DNA of 64,000 nt from contig NZ_AP023396.1 of assembly GCF_014466955.1 (NCBI RefSeq), positions 7,564,001 to 7,628,000 on the forward strand, written 5' to 3'. Position 1 is the stretch's first letter; every line of letters begins with the position of its first letter. Below, piece after piece: positions 27,578-36,812 of the stretch. The stretch comes from Nocardia wallacei. Its GTDB lineage: Bacteria > Actinomycetota > Actinomycetes > Mycobacteriales > Mycobacteriaceae. Below the pieces are notes generated by a model that was not told where the DNA came from, did no database searches, and saw nothing but the letters and a program-made list of their open reading frames with translations. A program made the position numbers and the translations under genes.

Positions 27578-30500
27578 GTCGCCGACCGTTCCCCTAGCCG
27601 CCGATCCCGACCGCGCCGCGCCGCTGGGCCGGCGCTGGTTCGCGGGTACGGTCGTCGTCGCGTTCCTGCTGACCTTCCTGCAGGCGCCCGGCCGCACCGT
27701 CGCGGACACCAAATACGACCTCGCCCAGAATCCGCTCGGTTTCCTCGGCCGTGCCGCGCACCTGTGGAGCAGCCAGGCGCCGATGGGGCAGGTGCAGAAT
27801 CAGGCGTACGGGTACTTCTTCCCGCACGGCGCGTTCTTCTCCCTCGGGCATGTGCTCGGGTTACCGGCCTGGGTGACCCAGCGGATCTGGTGGGCGCTGC
27901 TGATCCTGGCCGGATTCTGGGGGATCGTGCGCCTGTGCGAGGTACTGGGCATCGGCTCGCGCGGCTCGCGGGTGGTCGCGGCGCTGGCGTTCGCGCTGTC
28001 GCCGCGGGTGCTGACGACGCTCGGGTCCATCTCGTCGGAGACACTGCCGATGATGCTGGCGCCGTGGGTGCTGCTCGCGCCCTGTGCGCTCGGCACGGCC
28101 CGGGGGGTGCGGCGGCGTGGCGCGCTCTCGCCCGCGGGCAGTGCGCTGGCGCTCGCGTTGATGGGGGCGGTGAACGCGGTGGCGACGGCGGCCGCGTTCG
28201 TGCCGGCGGCGCTGTGGTGGCTGTCGTATCGGCCGAATCGACGCTGGTGGCGCTTCACGCGGGCGTGGATTCCGCTGCTCGTGCTCGCCACGTTCTGGTG
28301 GGTGGTCCCGCTGCTGCTGCTCGGCCGGGTGAGTCCGCCGTTCCTGGACTACATCGAATCGTCGGGCGTGACGACACAGTGGGCGTCGCTGGGCGAGGTG
28401 TTGCGCGGCACCGACAGCTGGACCCCGTTCGTCTCACCGGAACGCATCGCCGGGGCGGTGCTGGTCACCCAGCCCGCGGCCGTGCTGGCGACCGGGCTGC
28501 TGGCGGCGGCGGGGCTGGCCGGGCTGGCGCTGCGGTCGATGCCGTATCGGGGGCGGTTCGCGCTCATCCTGCTCGTCGGGCTGGTCGGGATCTGCGCCGG
28601 ATACGTGGGCGAGATCGGCGGGCCGTTCGCCGAGCAGGTGCGGATCTTCCTCGATTCCGGCGGGGCGCCCCTGCGCAATGTGCACAAGCTGGAGCCGCTC
28701 ATCCGGATTCCGCTGGTGATCGGGATCGCGCACCTGCTGCGACGGGTGCCGCTGCCCGCGTCGGTGCCGATGCCGGTGTGGCGGCGGGCCTTCGCCCATC
28801 CCGAACGAGACAAGCTGGTCGCGGTCGCGGCGCTGATCCTGACCGCGCTGGCGCTGTCGACCTCGCTGGCGTGGACCAGCAAGCTCGCGCCGCGCGGCGC
28901 CTACGACGAGGTCCCGCCGTACTGGCGGCAGACGGCGGAGTGGCTGGCGCACAACGCTTCCGACACCCGGGCGCTGGTGGTTCCGGGCGCGCCGTTCGGC
29001 AGCCAGATCTGGGGACTGACCCGCGACGAACCGTTGCAGGCGCTGGCGCGGACGCCGTGGGCGGTGCGCGACGCGGTGCCGCTCACCCCGCCGGGCGCGA
29101 TCCGGGCGATGGATTCGGTGCAGCGCCTGATCGCCGACGGCCGGCCGTCGACCGGGCTGGCGCCGACGCTGATCGCGCAGGGCATCGGGGTCGTGGTGCT
29201 GCGCAACGACCTCGACCCCGAGACCTCCCGGTCGACCCGGCCGATGCTCGCGCACCAGGCCGTCGAGCACTCCCCCGGCCTCACCAAGGTGGCCGAGTTC
29301 GGCAACGACATCGAGATCGGGCACGGCGACGGCCTGGTCGCCGACGGCGATCTCCGACCGGCGTATCCGGCCGTCGAGATCTACCGCGTCGAGGCGCCGC
29401 GGCCGGGAACACCCGCCGAAGTACGCAGCGGCTCCGGCGCACCACCCTCGTTCCCAGGCGCCTACACCGTCCCCCTGAACTCGGTCCCCGTCGTCCAGGG
29501 CGGCCCCGAAGCACTCGAGCGACTACGCCGAGACGCCCTGCGGGCTCCCGCCTCACCCGGACCCGACGGCCCGCGGACTACCACGTCGGAGGCATACGAC
29601 CGGCCGGGAGATCCCGCGTCGGATACGCGAGAACACCCGGGGAGCTCCGCGGTGGGTTCACGCGACAACCCACCAGCCACCACATCGGACACACACGACA
29701 ACCCACCAGCCACCACGCCGGACACACACGACAACCCACCAGCCACCACGCCGGACACGCGCGATGCTCCGCGTGGCCCCGCGTTGGTCGCGGGCGACGG
29801 GCCGTGGGTTCCCGCGTTGCTGGCTTCGGATGCCGCGCGGGCAGGGTTGTCCGGTGGGGCGGTGATGGTGACCGATACTCCGATGGAGCGGGAGGCCGAC
29901 TTCGGGCGGGTGGACAATCACCACTCGGCGTTGCGGGCGGCCACGGACGCGCGGCGCACGCACAATCTGGTGGCGGACTATCCGGTGCCCGGGGCGGCGC
30001 CGGTGGTGGGTGAGTGGTCGGGGGCGACCGTCACCGCCTCCAGTTCCGCCGCCGATGCCACGCAGCTCGGCGGGGCCGCGCCCGGCAGTTCGACCGCCGC
30101 CGCGGTCGACGGCGACCCGTCCACGGCATGGCTGAGCAACAGTGCCGAACACGCTGTGGGGCAATGGCTTCGGCTCGATCTCGACCGGCCGATCCGCTCG
30201 GGATCGCTCCAGGTGACCACCACGCGGGCCGCGATCGGGGATCCGGTGAAGTGGATCGAGGTGCGCACCAACAACGGGACCGTCGCGGCGCGTATCTCCG
30301 AACCCGGTGTGCCCGTGTCGGTTTCGCTGCCACCGGGCCGCACCGACTGGCTGCGGATCATGGCGACCCGCACCGAGGGCGGCACGGCCGGTGGGCAATT
30401 CGGCATCAGCGAGTTCGGGCTCACCGACTACTCGAATCCGGACGCGCCGGTGCCCGTCGACATCCGGCACCGCACCGTGCTGCCGCCGGTGGCGGGCGGC

Positions 30501-32153
30501 GCAAAGGTGGCCGGGTGGTCGCTCGGACAGGAATTCCCCGGCCGCAGTGGGTGTTTCGACGCACCCGACCGGGTGCGGTGCAGCAAGGGACTGGCGTTGT
30601 CGGCCGAGGAGCCGGGGGCCTTCCAGCGCACCCTCGACGTTCCGGCGCCGACCGATGTCACGCCGCAGCTGACCGTCCGCACCCGGCAGGGTCCGGCGCT
30701 GGAGGCGCTGCTGACCGATCCGGACCGGCCGATCGCCCGGGGTCAGGCCGACGTCGGTGACCTGCGCGGCTCGGCGTTCGCCGCCACCGACGGCGACGTG
30801 CGCACCAGCTGGACGGCACCCGAGGAGACGGTGCGCAACCCGGCCGGGCCGAAGCCGACGCTCACCATCGAACTGCCCCGACCCGAGCTGGTGACAGGTC
30901 TCGAGGTGACGCCCTCGCTCGGCGCGCTGCCCGCTCCCCCGACCTCGGTCGCGGTGAATCTCGGTGATGGACCGCAGGTTCGCGAGATCCCCGACGACAC
31001 CGAACCGGGCACACCCGCGACACTGACCCTGCACCCCAGGGTCACCGACCGCATCGAACTCAGCATCGACACCTGGAAGTCGGTACTGGACCGCAACGCC
31101 CTCGGCTTCACCCAGCAGCAACCCCCCGGCCTCGCGGAAATCTCCGTGCTCGGCCCCGACTACCCGCCGCCCGCCCCCCTCGACCGGCCCGTCACAGTCG
31201 ACTGCGCCCACGGCCCGACCCTCGCGGTAGCGGGCAAACTCCTCCACACCACCCTCACCGCAACCGCCGCCGAACTCCGTTCCAGCGCCCCGGTACCCGC
31301 CCACGTGTGCGCTGTGGACACCGTCGAGCCGGTGCCGGGGAACTCGGCTGACGTGGTCTTGCCCGGCGGCCGGGTGGATGTGGCCGTTGCCCCCACCGAC
31401 CTGTTCTCGGTCGACGAATTGCGACTGAACCACAGTGACACTGTGCCGCAAGCGATTTCGGCGGCCCCCGGCACCCGGCTGCTGGTGCTCCCGTTGAGTT
31501 CGAATGTCGGCTGGCGCGCGCATACCGCCGACGGGCACGGTTTGCGGCCGGTGGTAGCGGACGGCTGGGAGCAGGCTTGGCTGCTCCCGCCGGATGCCCG
31601 CGGCCCGGTCACCATCGAGTTCCCCATCGACCGCTGGTACCGCCTCGCCATCTTCGGCGGACTCCTACTTCTGCTTCCCCTTCTGGCTCTGGCGATTCCC
31701 CGGCGCGAACGTACCTCCGCACCCCGAACCGCCGACCGTTCCGAGACCACAGGCACCGTCCCCGCCGGAGCCGATGTAGCGCAAGCTGATTCGGATCGGG
31801 CCGGGCCGAACATGCCGCCACGCCCGTGGCAGGGACGGGTGCCGGGCATGGTCGCGCTGGCCGCGGCGGCGCTGGTGATCGCCGGTCCGATCGGAATCGC
31901 CCTGACGGCAGCGGGTGTGGTCGCCGGACGATTCGCGGGCGGGATCATGCCTCGCGTACTGGTCGGCGTGGCGGGCGTCGGGACGATGCTGTCGATGGCG
32001 GCGCTGTCCACCGGGCCTTGGCGCTCGCCCGAGGGTTACCTGGGTGGCTCGATCTGGGTGCAACTGCCCGCGCTGGCAGCAGTCGTCGCGGTCGGCATCG
32101 CCGCACTGCCGCCGCGCCGACGCGGCCGACCGATCACCCGAAGCGCTGCTTGA
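27558..32153 (+). CDS. aftD: Alpha-(1->3)-arabinofuranosyltransferase
   Basis: 1531 residues; a GT-C membrane enzyme that adds alpha-1,3 branches of arabinofuranose from decaprenyl-phospho-arabinose to arabinogalactan and lipoarabinomannan. The N-terminal half has about 11 membrane helices with the GT-C acidic motif APGRTVADTKYDL (Asp50, Asp54). After residue 620 comes an extracellular part with two carbohydrate-binding, F5/8-type-C-like modules (about 815-950, DGDPSTAWLSNSAE; and about 1070-1180, DGDVRTSWTAPEE), then C-terminal helices. Between them and the GT domain sits a low-complexity insert containing three 11-residue repeats (DNPPATTPDTH). The only plausible start is TTG 27558, inside the previous gene. 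The 3' end overlaps the convergent acyltransferase by 20 bp. Confidence 0.93.
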   Translation: MSTAHAESPTVPLAADPDRAAPLGRRWFAGTVVVAFLLTFLQAPGRTVADTKYDLAQNPLGFLGRAAHLWSSQAPMGQVQNQAYGYFFPHGAFFSLGHVLGLPAWVTQRIWWALLILAGFWGIVRLCEVLGIGSRGSRVVAALAFALSPRVLTTLGSISSETLPMMLAPWVLLAPCALGTARGVRRRGALSPAGSALALALMGAVNAVATAAAFVPAALWWLSYRPNRRWWRFTRAWIPLLVLATFWWVVPLLLLGRVSPPFLDYIESSGVTTQWASLGEVLRGTDSWTPFVSPERIAGAVLVTQPAAVLATGLLAAAGLAGLALRSMPYRGRFALILLVGLVGICAGYVGEIGGPFAEQVRIFLDSGGAPLRNVHKLEPLIRIPLVIGIAHLLRRVPLPASVPMPVWRRAFAHPERDKLVAVAALILTALALSTSLAWTSKLAPRGAYDEVPPYWRQTAEWLAHNASDTRALVVPGAPFGSQIWGLTRDEPLQALARTPWAVRDAVPLTPPGAIRAMDSVQRLIADGRPSTGLAPTLIAQGIGVVVLRNDLDPETSRSTRPMLAHQAVEHSPGLTKVAEFGNDIEIGHGDGLVADGDLRPAYPAVEIYRVEAPRPGTPAEVRSGSGAPPSFPGAYTVPLNSVPVVQGGPEALERLRRDALRAPASPGPDGPRTTTSEAYDRPGDPASDTREHPGSSAVGSRDNPPATTSDTHDNPPATTPDTHDNPPATTPDTRDAPRGPALVAGDGPWVPALLASDAARAGLSGGAVMVTDTPMEREADFGRVDNHHSALRAATDARRTHNLVADYPVPGAAPVVGEWSGATVTASSSAADATQLGGAAPGSSTAAAVDGDPSTAWLSNSAEHAVGQWLRLDLDRPIRSGSLQVTTTRAAIGDPVKWIEVRTNNGTVAARISEPGVPVSVSLPPGRTDWLRIMATRTEGGTAGGQFGISEFGLTDYSNPDAPVPVDIRHRTVLPPVAGGAKVAGWSLGQEFPGRSGCFDAPDRVRCSKGLALSAEEPGAFQRTLDVPAPTDVTPQLTVRTRQGPALEALLTDPDRPIARGQADVGDLRGSAFAATDGDVRTSWTAPEETVRNPAGPKPTLTIELPRPELVTGLEVTPSLGALPAPPTSVAVNLGDGPQVREIPDDTEPGTPATLTLHPRVTDRIELSIDTWKSVLDRNALGFTQQQPPGLAEISVLGPDYPPPAPLDRPVTVDCAHGPTLAVAGKLLHTTLTATAAELRSSAPVPAHVCAVDTVEPVPGNSADVVLPGGRVDVAVAPTDLFSVDELRLNHSDTVPQAISAAPGTRLLVLPLSSNVGWRAHTADGHGLRPVVADGWEQAWLLPPDARGPVTIEFPIDRWYRLAIFGGLLLLLPLLALAIPRRERTSAPRTADRSETTGTVPAGADVAQADSDRAGPNMPPRPWQGRVPGMVALAAAALVIAGPIGIALTAAGVVAGRFAGGIMPRVLVGVAGVGTMLSMAALSTGPWRSPEGYLGGSIWVQLPALAAVVAVGIAALPPRRRGRPITRSAA
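29664..29762 (+). repeat. 33-bp in-frame tandem repeat inside aftD
   Basis: Three units of 33 bp (29664, 29697, 29730), each beginning GACAACCCACCAGCCACCAC, with one to three differences between copies. They encode the repeated peptide DNPPATTPDTH and keep the frame, so copy number can change without breaking AftD. Confidence 0.95.
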
Positions 32154-33294
32154 CCCACTGCCGGACGGGCTCCTCGACCAGGGCGTAACTGGCGGCCGCC
32201 AGCGGCAGCGTGAAGGCCACGGTCAATGCGAGTACGTGCAGGAAGCTGCGCTGGAACGGGATGAAACCGAAGATCGGGAACACCATGGCCAGCACGGCCA
32301 GATGCCAGAGGAAGATGCCGTAGGACCAGCGCCCGATCGTGGCCGCCACCCGGCTCTCCAGCAGGCGATGCGGCCGACCGCCCAGCACCAGCGGCGCCAG
32401 CAACCCGAATCCGACGACCGCGCCCAGCCCCATCTTCATCACGTACTGCCACGACGCGCCCCGGTCCAGTCCCTCCGGCCCGGCCAGATCGGTCGCCGAC
32501 AGCAGAAAGGCCACGAGCGCCAATGTCCACATCGCCCAGCGGTTTCCAGCGATCCGCCGCCACCGCGCGCGCGTCGGTCGCACGGCATCGTCTTCGACCA
32601 GCTCCGCCAACAGCATCCCGGCCACGAACCACGGCAGGTAACCGGGCAACCAGTTGTCGGAGTGGATGGCGTCGGGAGTCGGCACGGGCAGGAAGTTCCA
32701 CCCCAGACTCACCACCCCCAGTGCCAGCACCACGGGAATCCGCCACCGCGCCGACGGACCCCGCAGCCGCAGCACCACCCACGCCAGCACCGGCAGCACC
32801 AGATAGAACGCCACCTCCACCGAGAGACTCCACATCTGGGTCAGCCCGTCGGTGAGCGTCAGCGGCACGAAGACCTGCAGCAGTGCGAGATTCGCCCCCC
32901 ACACCCGCCATCCGGCCGAATGCGCCGCCGACGGCAGCAGGATCAGCACCGCGCACACCACCACCCAGTACGCGGGCAGGATGCGGGCCGAGCGGTGCAG
33001 CAGGTAGCGGCGTGCGGACGGAGCGGTCCCGAGCCCGCGCGCGGCCGCGGCGTGCGGACGCCACAGCAGGAACCCGGACAGTCCGAAGAACACGGCCACC
33101 GCCATGTCGAACCGGCCCCACACCCGGCCGAGCACGGGCATGCCCGTCGCCCCGGTCTGGAAGGCGACGTGAGTGAGCACCACTCCGAGCGCCGCCAGCC
33201 CGCGCATCCCCTCCAGGGCGGGAACGAACGTCCGGCGCCCGGCGGGCGAATCGACGGCGGCAGGCCCGGTATGCGGTGTCACGGACGTGCTCAT
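32134..33294 (-). CDS. Membrane acyltransferase (acyltransferase 3 family)
   Basis: 386 residues with about ten membrane helices. Acyltransferase-3 signature: FVPALEGMRGLAALGVVLTHV with the catalytic His, the arginine motif RRYLLHRSARILPAY, and QMWSLSVEVAFYLVLP, SYGIFLWHL. These enzymes move acyl groups (often acetyl or succinyl) onto envelope glycans. It corresponds by position to Rv0228. Start ATG 33294. It converges with aftD, overlapping its last 20 bases, and diverges from the DUF3068 gene over 175 bp. Confidence 0.9.
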   Translation of the reverse strand: MSTSVTPHTGPAAVDSPAGRRTFVPALEGMRGLAALGVVLTHVAFQTGATGMPVLGRVWGRFDMAVAVFFGLSGFLLWRPHAAAARGLGTAPSARRYLLHRSARILPAYWVVVCAVLILLPSAAHSAGWRVWGANLALLQVFVPLTLTDGLTQMWSLSVEVAFYLVLPVLAWVVLRLRGPSARWRIPVVLALGVVSLGWNFLPVPTPDAIHSDNWLPGYLPWFVAGMLLAELVEDDAVRPTRARWRRIAGNRWAMWTLALVAFLLSATDLAGPEGLDRGASWQYVMKMGLGAVVGFGLLAPLVLGGRPHRLLESRVAATIGRWSYGIFLWHLAVLAMVFPIFGFIPFQRSFLHVLALTVAFTLPLAAASYALVEEPVRQWVKQRFG

Positions 33295-33469
33295 CGGGTT
33301 CCAGTCTGCCGCCTCCGCGCCGGCGGCGATATTCCGCCGTAGGATTCACCAAATTTCGGGCCTCAGCTCGGCATGCGAACGGACCGGACTGTTAGTGTCG
33401 GGGCTCACGAACGCTGCGCGCGGCCGTAGTGTTCCCGGAACGACCTGTTCGACGACGAGGAGAGTTTGC

Positions 33470-34603
33470 ATGGCACTCAGTGCCGGAACCAAGAGGACGG
33501 TGGCCTGCCTGCTCGTGGGACTCGGCACGCTGCTGATCGTGGCAGCGCTGCTGGTCCCGACGTACGCCGTCGGCCAGCTGGCCAAGACTCCCCTCGATAT
33601 CGAGATCACCACCATCGCGAAGAACAAGCCGGACGCGCCCAGCGAGGTACTCGATTCCAAGTCGCTGACCTCGGGCGACGGCGCGGCGAAGGTCGACCAG
33701 AACGTTCGGCTGCTCTCGCAGCGGTTCCTCACCGTCGAGGATCCGTCGGACAAGTCGGAGATGACCATCCAGGCCGGTCAGACCCTGCGCAATATCGACA
33801 AGCAGGGCGACACCGGCCTTTTGAGCGCGACCATCGACCGGGTCACCGTGGACCGCAAGACCGGCGAGCCGGTCGACACCGACCCCAACGGTTCGATCGC
33901 GTCGACGGTGAACAGCAAGGGCGAGAGCGTCGCGGAGCCGGTGCAGCACACCGGTCTGCAGTACCGGTTCCCGATCGGGACCGAGAAGCAGACCTACCCG
34001 TACTTCGACATCAACGCGCGCAAGACCTTCGACCTGAACTTCGTCGAAGAGACCGAGATCAACGATCTGAAGGTCTACCACTTCCAGCAGCAGATCCCGG
34101 CCACCGATCTGGCCAAGGTCGCCAACTCGCCGACCAACCGGCTGGCGCTGCCCGCGTCCAAGTGGGGCGTCGAGGGCGGCGACGAGACGGTCACGATGGA
34201 TCGCTACTACACCAACACCCGCGACATCTGGGTGGAGCCCGAGACCGGCACCATCATCAAGGGCTCCGAACAGCTGCACATGTACTACGGCCGCACCGAG
34301 AAGCCCGAGGTCACGGCGCTGAAGACCACCCTGGTCTTCGACGACAACACCGTCACCTCGCAGGTTTCCGAGGCGAAGAAGTACAGGGACGAGCTGTCGC
34401 TGTACCGCCGCACCCTGCCGATCGTGTTCGCCATCGTGGGCGTGATCGCGCTGATCGTCGGCCTGGTGCTGGGCCTGCGCGGCGGCGGCGACTCGGGTCA
34501 GCCCGGGCGGCTCGTGCAGCGGCGCCGGCCGAACGACCCGCGGGCCGGGGCCGATGTGGCCGACGCTCCCACCCAGCAGATCAATCTCGGCGGTAACCAG
34601 TAG
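33470..34603 (+). CDS. DUF3068 envelope protein (PorA-family annotation)
   Basis: 377 residues: an N-terminal membrane anchor (VACLLVGLGTLLIVAALLVPTYA), a 310-residue extracytoplasmic beta-rich domain, a second membrane helix (IVFAIVGVIALIVGLVLGL) and a short cytoplasmic tail. This is the DUF3068 layout of Rv0227c relatives, often labelled porin PorA family; porin activity should not be assumed. ATG 33470 with GAGGAG at 33457-33462. A hairpin terminator follows. Its neighbours are all glycan or envelope genes. Confidence 0.88.
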   Translation: MALSAGTKRTVACLLVGLGTLLIVAALLVPTYAVGQLAKTPLDIEITTIAKNKPDAPSEVLDSKSLTSGDGAAKVDQNVRLLSQRFLTVEDPSDKSEMTIQAGQTLRNIDKQGDTGLLSATIDRVTVDRKTGEPVDTDPNGSIASTVNSKGESVAEPVQHTGLQYRFPIGTEKQTYPYFDINARKTFDLNFVEETEINDLKVYHFQQQIPATDLAKVANSPTNRLALPASKWGVEGGDETVTMDRYYTNTRDIWVEPETGTIIKGSEQLHMYYGRTEKPEVTALKTTLVFDDNTVTSQVSEAKKYRDELSLYRRTLPIVFAIVGVIALIVGLVLGLRGGGDSGQPGRLVQRRRPNDPRAGADVADAPTQQINLGGNQ

Positions 34604-34617
34604 GTTTCCCGCTCCAC

Positions 34618-34650
34618 AGTGGCTCCCCGCGCGAATGCCGGGGAGCCACT
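34618..34650 (+). terminator. Terminator after the DUF3068 gene
   Basis: A 12-bp stem, AGTGGCTCCCCG (34618-34629) with CGGGGAGCCACT (34639-34650), a 9-nt loop and TCATATTT after it. Confidence 0.85.
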
Positions 34651-34700
34651 TCATATTTCGCGGGGCTCGAGGCTTCGGGACCACGTACCACCACCGAGAC

Positions 34701-34770
34701 GATCACCGCCGCGCCGCACGCAGCACCACCGCGACAATCACCGCCGCGCCGCACGCAGCACCACCGTGAC
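34701..34770. repeat. 35-bp tandem duplication across the flippase stop codon
   Basis: Unit 1 at 34701-34735 and unit 2 at 34736-34770 differ at only a few positions; both contain ATCACCGCCGCGCCGCACGC. A partial third copy precedes them (34691-34700). Because 35 is not a multiple of three the copies are out of frame with each other; the stop of the flippase gene lies in unit 2. Confidence 0.9.
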
Positions 34771-35988
34771 GATGACCGCGGTGGTGGCGGCAGCGACTGC
34801 GGTGGCGGTGCCGATCAGCGCGGGCAGGGAGCGCGCGAGGGTCAGCATGATCGTGATCTCGACCGCCAGTCCCGCCCAGGTGAGGGCGGCGGGCGCGGTG
34901 CGGTCGGCCGCGATCGCCGACAGGAGTGCGCCTTGCAGCAGCGCCAGCAGCGCGCCGTCGAGCGCGAACAACCACAGCCAGTTCTCGATCGGCGCGTAGT
35001 CCTGCCCCGCGAACAACGGAGCCAGCGGCGCACACACGGCCGCGCCGATGACGGCCACCACACCGATCGCCGACAACACCCCCAGCGCATCCCGCACGGC
35101 CCGAGCCGAATGCTGCGGCTGCGCCATTCGCGGATACAGCACCACCCCCACCGCCTGCGGCAACCAGAACGCGATCTTGGTAGCGATGGCGCCGAACGCG
35201 TACCGCCCGGCGTCCGCGTCATCGAGCACGATCCGGGCCACGATCAGATCGGCCGAAGACAATGCCATCAACGCCGCCTGTACCTGCGCCGCCCGCAGAA
35301 CTGGCAGCACACCACCCACCGGAGCGCCACCCGAGTCGGGCCCGAGCGCATCATCCGGGGCGCCGGGAGGGACGGTCGTGGACCCGGTACGCCCGGACCG
35401 GCTGAGCGCCTTCATGTTTCCGGCGGCGCGCCGGGCACCGGCAGCGGCGGCCGCCAAGCCCAGCGCGGTACCCCACAGCGCGACGGCCGCGGTACCGCCG
35501 AGGGCCAGCGCCACCAGCGCCGGGGTGACCCGCGCGATCCCCGCGCCCCCGAGCACCGTCGCCAGCGAACGGAATCGCCGCCCACCCTGCAGGACGCCCT
35601 GCTCCCCCGACAGCAACACCAGCATCGGCGCCGCGGCCAGCGCACCGGCCGCGGCGACCCAGCTCACCTCCAGCACAACCGCGACAACGGGAATCAGCAC
35701 CGCGGCGAGTGCCGCCACGATCGCCGCGCACCGCCACCCCAACGCCCGCACCGCCGCCACCGGCGCTCCCCGCACCAACTCCCGCGCCACCACATTCTGC
35801 AGCGCCAACGCCGGCACCGCGCACAACAACTGCACCGCCAGCAGACTCGCGAACTCGCTGTATCCCCCCACCCCGAGCCACCGCCCCGCCAGCAACTGCA
35901 ACAGATACCCGGCGACATTCGCTGTCATCGCCCCCGCCGTAACCAACGTCAAATCCGCGACCACAGGCAGCCGACGTCGACCAAGCAT
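34738..35988 (-). CDS. Polysaccharide flippase (MOP/MATE-like membrane protein)
   Basis: 416 residues with about 12 hydrophobic helices and the layout of Wzx-type or polysaccharide biosynthesis flippases, which move lipid-linked sugars across the membrane. The N-terminal pair is VVADLTLVTAGAMTANVAGY and FASLLAVQLLCAVPALALQN. I start it at ATG 35988 (MLGRRRLPVV). The frame stays open upstream for 245 more codons through repeat DNA, which I consider non-coding. The last eight residues VVLRAARR come from a recent 35-bp duplication. Its neighbours place it in arabinogalactan, lipoglycan or capsule assembly; the cargo is unknown. Confidence 0.78.
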   Translation of the reverse strand: MLGRRRLPVVADLTLVTAGAMTANVAGYLLQLLAGRWLGVGGYSEFASLLAVQLLCAVPALALQNVVARELVRGAPVAAVRALGWRCAAIVAALAAVLIPVVAVVLEVSWVAAAGALAAAPMLVLLSGEQGVLQGGRRFRSLATVLGGAGIARVTPALVALALGGTAAVALWGTALGLAAAAAGARRAAGNMKALSRSGRTGSTTVPPGAPDDALGPDSGGAPVGGVLPVLRAAQVQAALMALSSADLIVARIVLDDADAGRYAFGAIATKIAFWLPQAVGVVLYPRMAQPQHSARAVRDALGVLSAIGVVAVIGAAVCAPLAPLFAGQDYAPIENWLWLFALDGALLALLQGALLSAIAADRTAPAALTWAGLAVEITIMLTLARSLPALIGTATAVAAATTAVIVTVVLRAARR

Positions 35989-36035
35989 CCCGCCATGCTC
36001 CCACCCGCCCCCGCCCCCCGACATCCGACCCGGCC

Positions 36036-36106
36036 GAGCGAAAACCCCACCCGCCTTCCCGCCCTCCAGACGAGCGAAAAGCCACCGGCCTTCCCGCCCT
36101 CCAGGC
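36036..36106. repeat. 36-bp tandem pair
   Basis: Two units (36036-36071 and 36072-36106), each beginning GAGCGAAAA and sharing CCTTCCCGCCCTCCAG, directly upstream of the flippase start. Confidence 0.85.
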
Positions 36107-36189
36107 GATAGCAATACGGCCCCGACTCTCCCCCTGAGAACCCACACGGGCGAACAACGACAGCCACTCGACCCCACAGCCCGAGTCCC

Positions 36190-36795
36190 GGTCACGTAGG
36201 CATCGACCACGAAGACACAGCACGCAAACCCGGACGCGCCGGGCATCCACCACGAGGGCACGACACAACAAGACCAGGACGCGTTGAGCACCGGCCACGA
36301 GTGCACGACACAGCAGGACCCGAGCGTGTCCAGCACCGACGGCGATCGGACGGCACGGTAAGACCCGGGGGCGTTGAGCATGGATCCCGAGCACGCGACA
36401 CGGCAAGCCAAGGCCCGGGCACGTTGGGCATCGACCACGAAGACACAGCACGCAAACCCGGACGCGTCGGGCATCCACCACGAGGGCACGACACAACAAG
36501 ACCAGGACGCGTTGAGCACCGGCCGCGGGTGCGCGACACCGCAAGACCCGAGCATGTGCAGCACCGACCCCGAATGCACGACACAACACGACCCGAGCGC
36601 GTACAGCACCGACGGTGAATGCACGACACAACAAGGCCCGAGCGCGTACAACACCGAGGGCGATTGGGCGGCGGGGCAGGGCCCCGGGCGCGTTGGGCAT
36701 CGATCGCCGGTGCGCGACGGCAAGTCCCAGAGGCGCTGGGCATCGACCTGGAATGCACGGCGCGCGTGACCCGGGGGCGTTGGGCATCGACCGGC
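36190..36795. repeat. Degenerate 45-bp minisatellite, about 13 units
   Basis: Each unit contains an element like CCCGGGCGCGTTGGGCATCG followed by a variable stretch and TGCACGACACAACAAGA. Clear unit anchors 45-46 bp apart are at 36550, 36595, 36640 and 36686. A larger block of about 98 bp occurs twice, starting at 36200 and 36428, so part of the array was itself duplicated. The right end reaches to within about 20 bp of the start of the membrane-protein gene. All reading frames show a 15-residue period. Confidence 0.92.
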
Positions 36796-36812
36796 ACGTA
36801 GGGTGGCTGAGC

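Larger units (their letters stand above)
35989..36812. other. Repeat-filled divergent promoter region
   Basis: 824 bp between the flippase (leftward) and a membrane-protein gene (rightward). It holds a 36-bp tandem pair and then a degenerate 45-bp array, both listed separately. No independent gene is supported; open frames persist only because the repeat length is a multiple of three. Confidence 0.7.

Noticed and set aside
36374..36769. 131-codon repeat-encoded protein with 15-residue period
   Set aside because: All frames through the array show the same period because the repeat is 45 bp; no start signal and no family.
36190..36795. Possible CRISPR array
   Set aside because: The units drift gradually along their whole length and there are no unique spacers between constant repeats; no cas genes are near.
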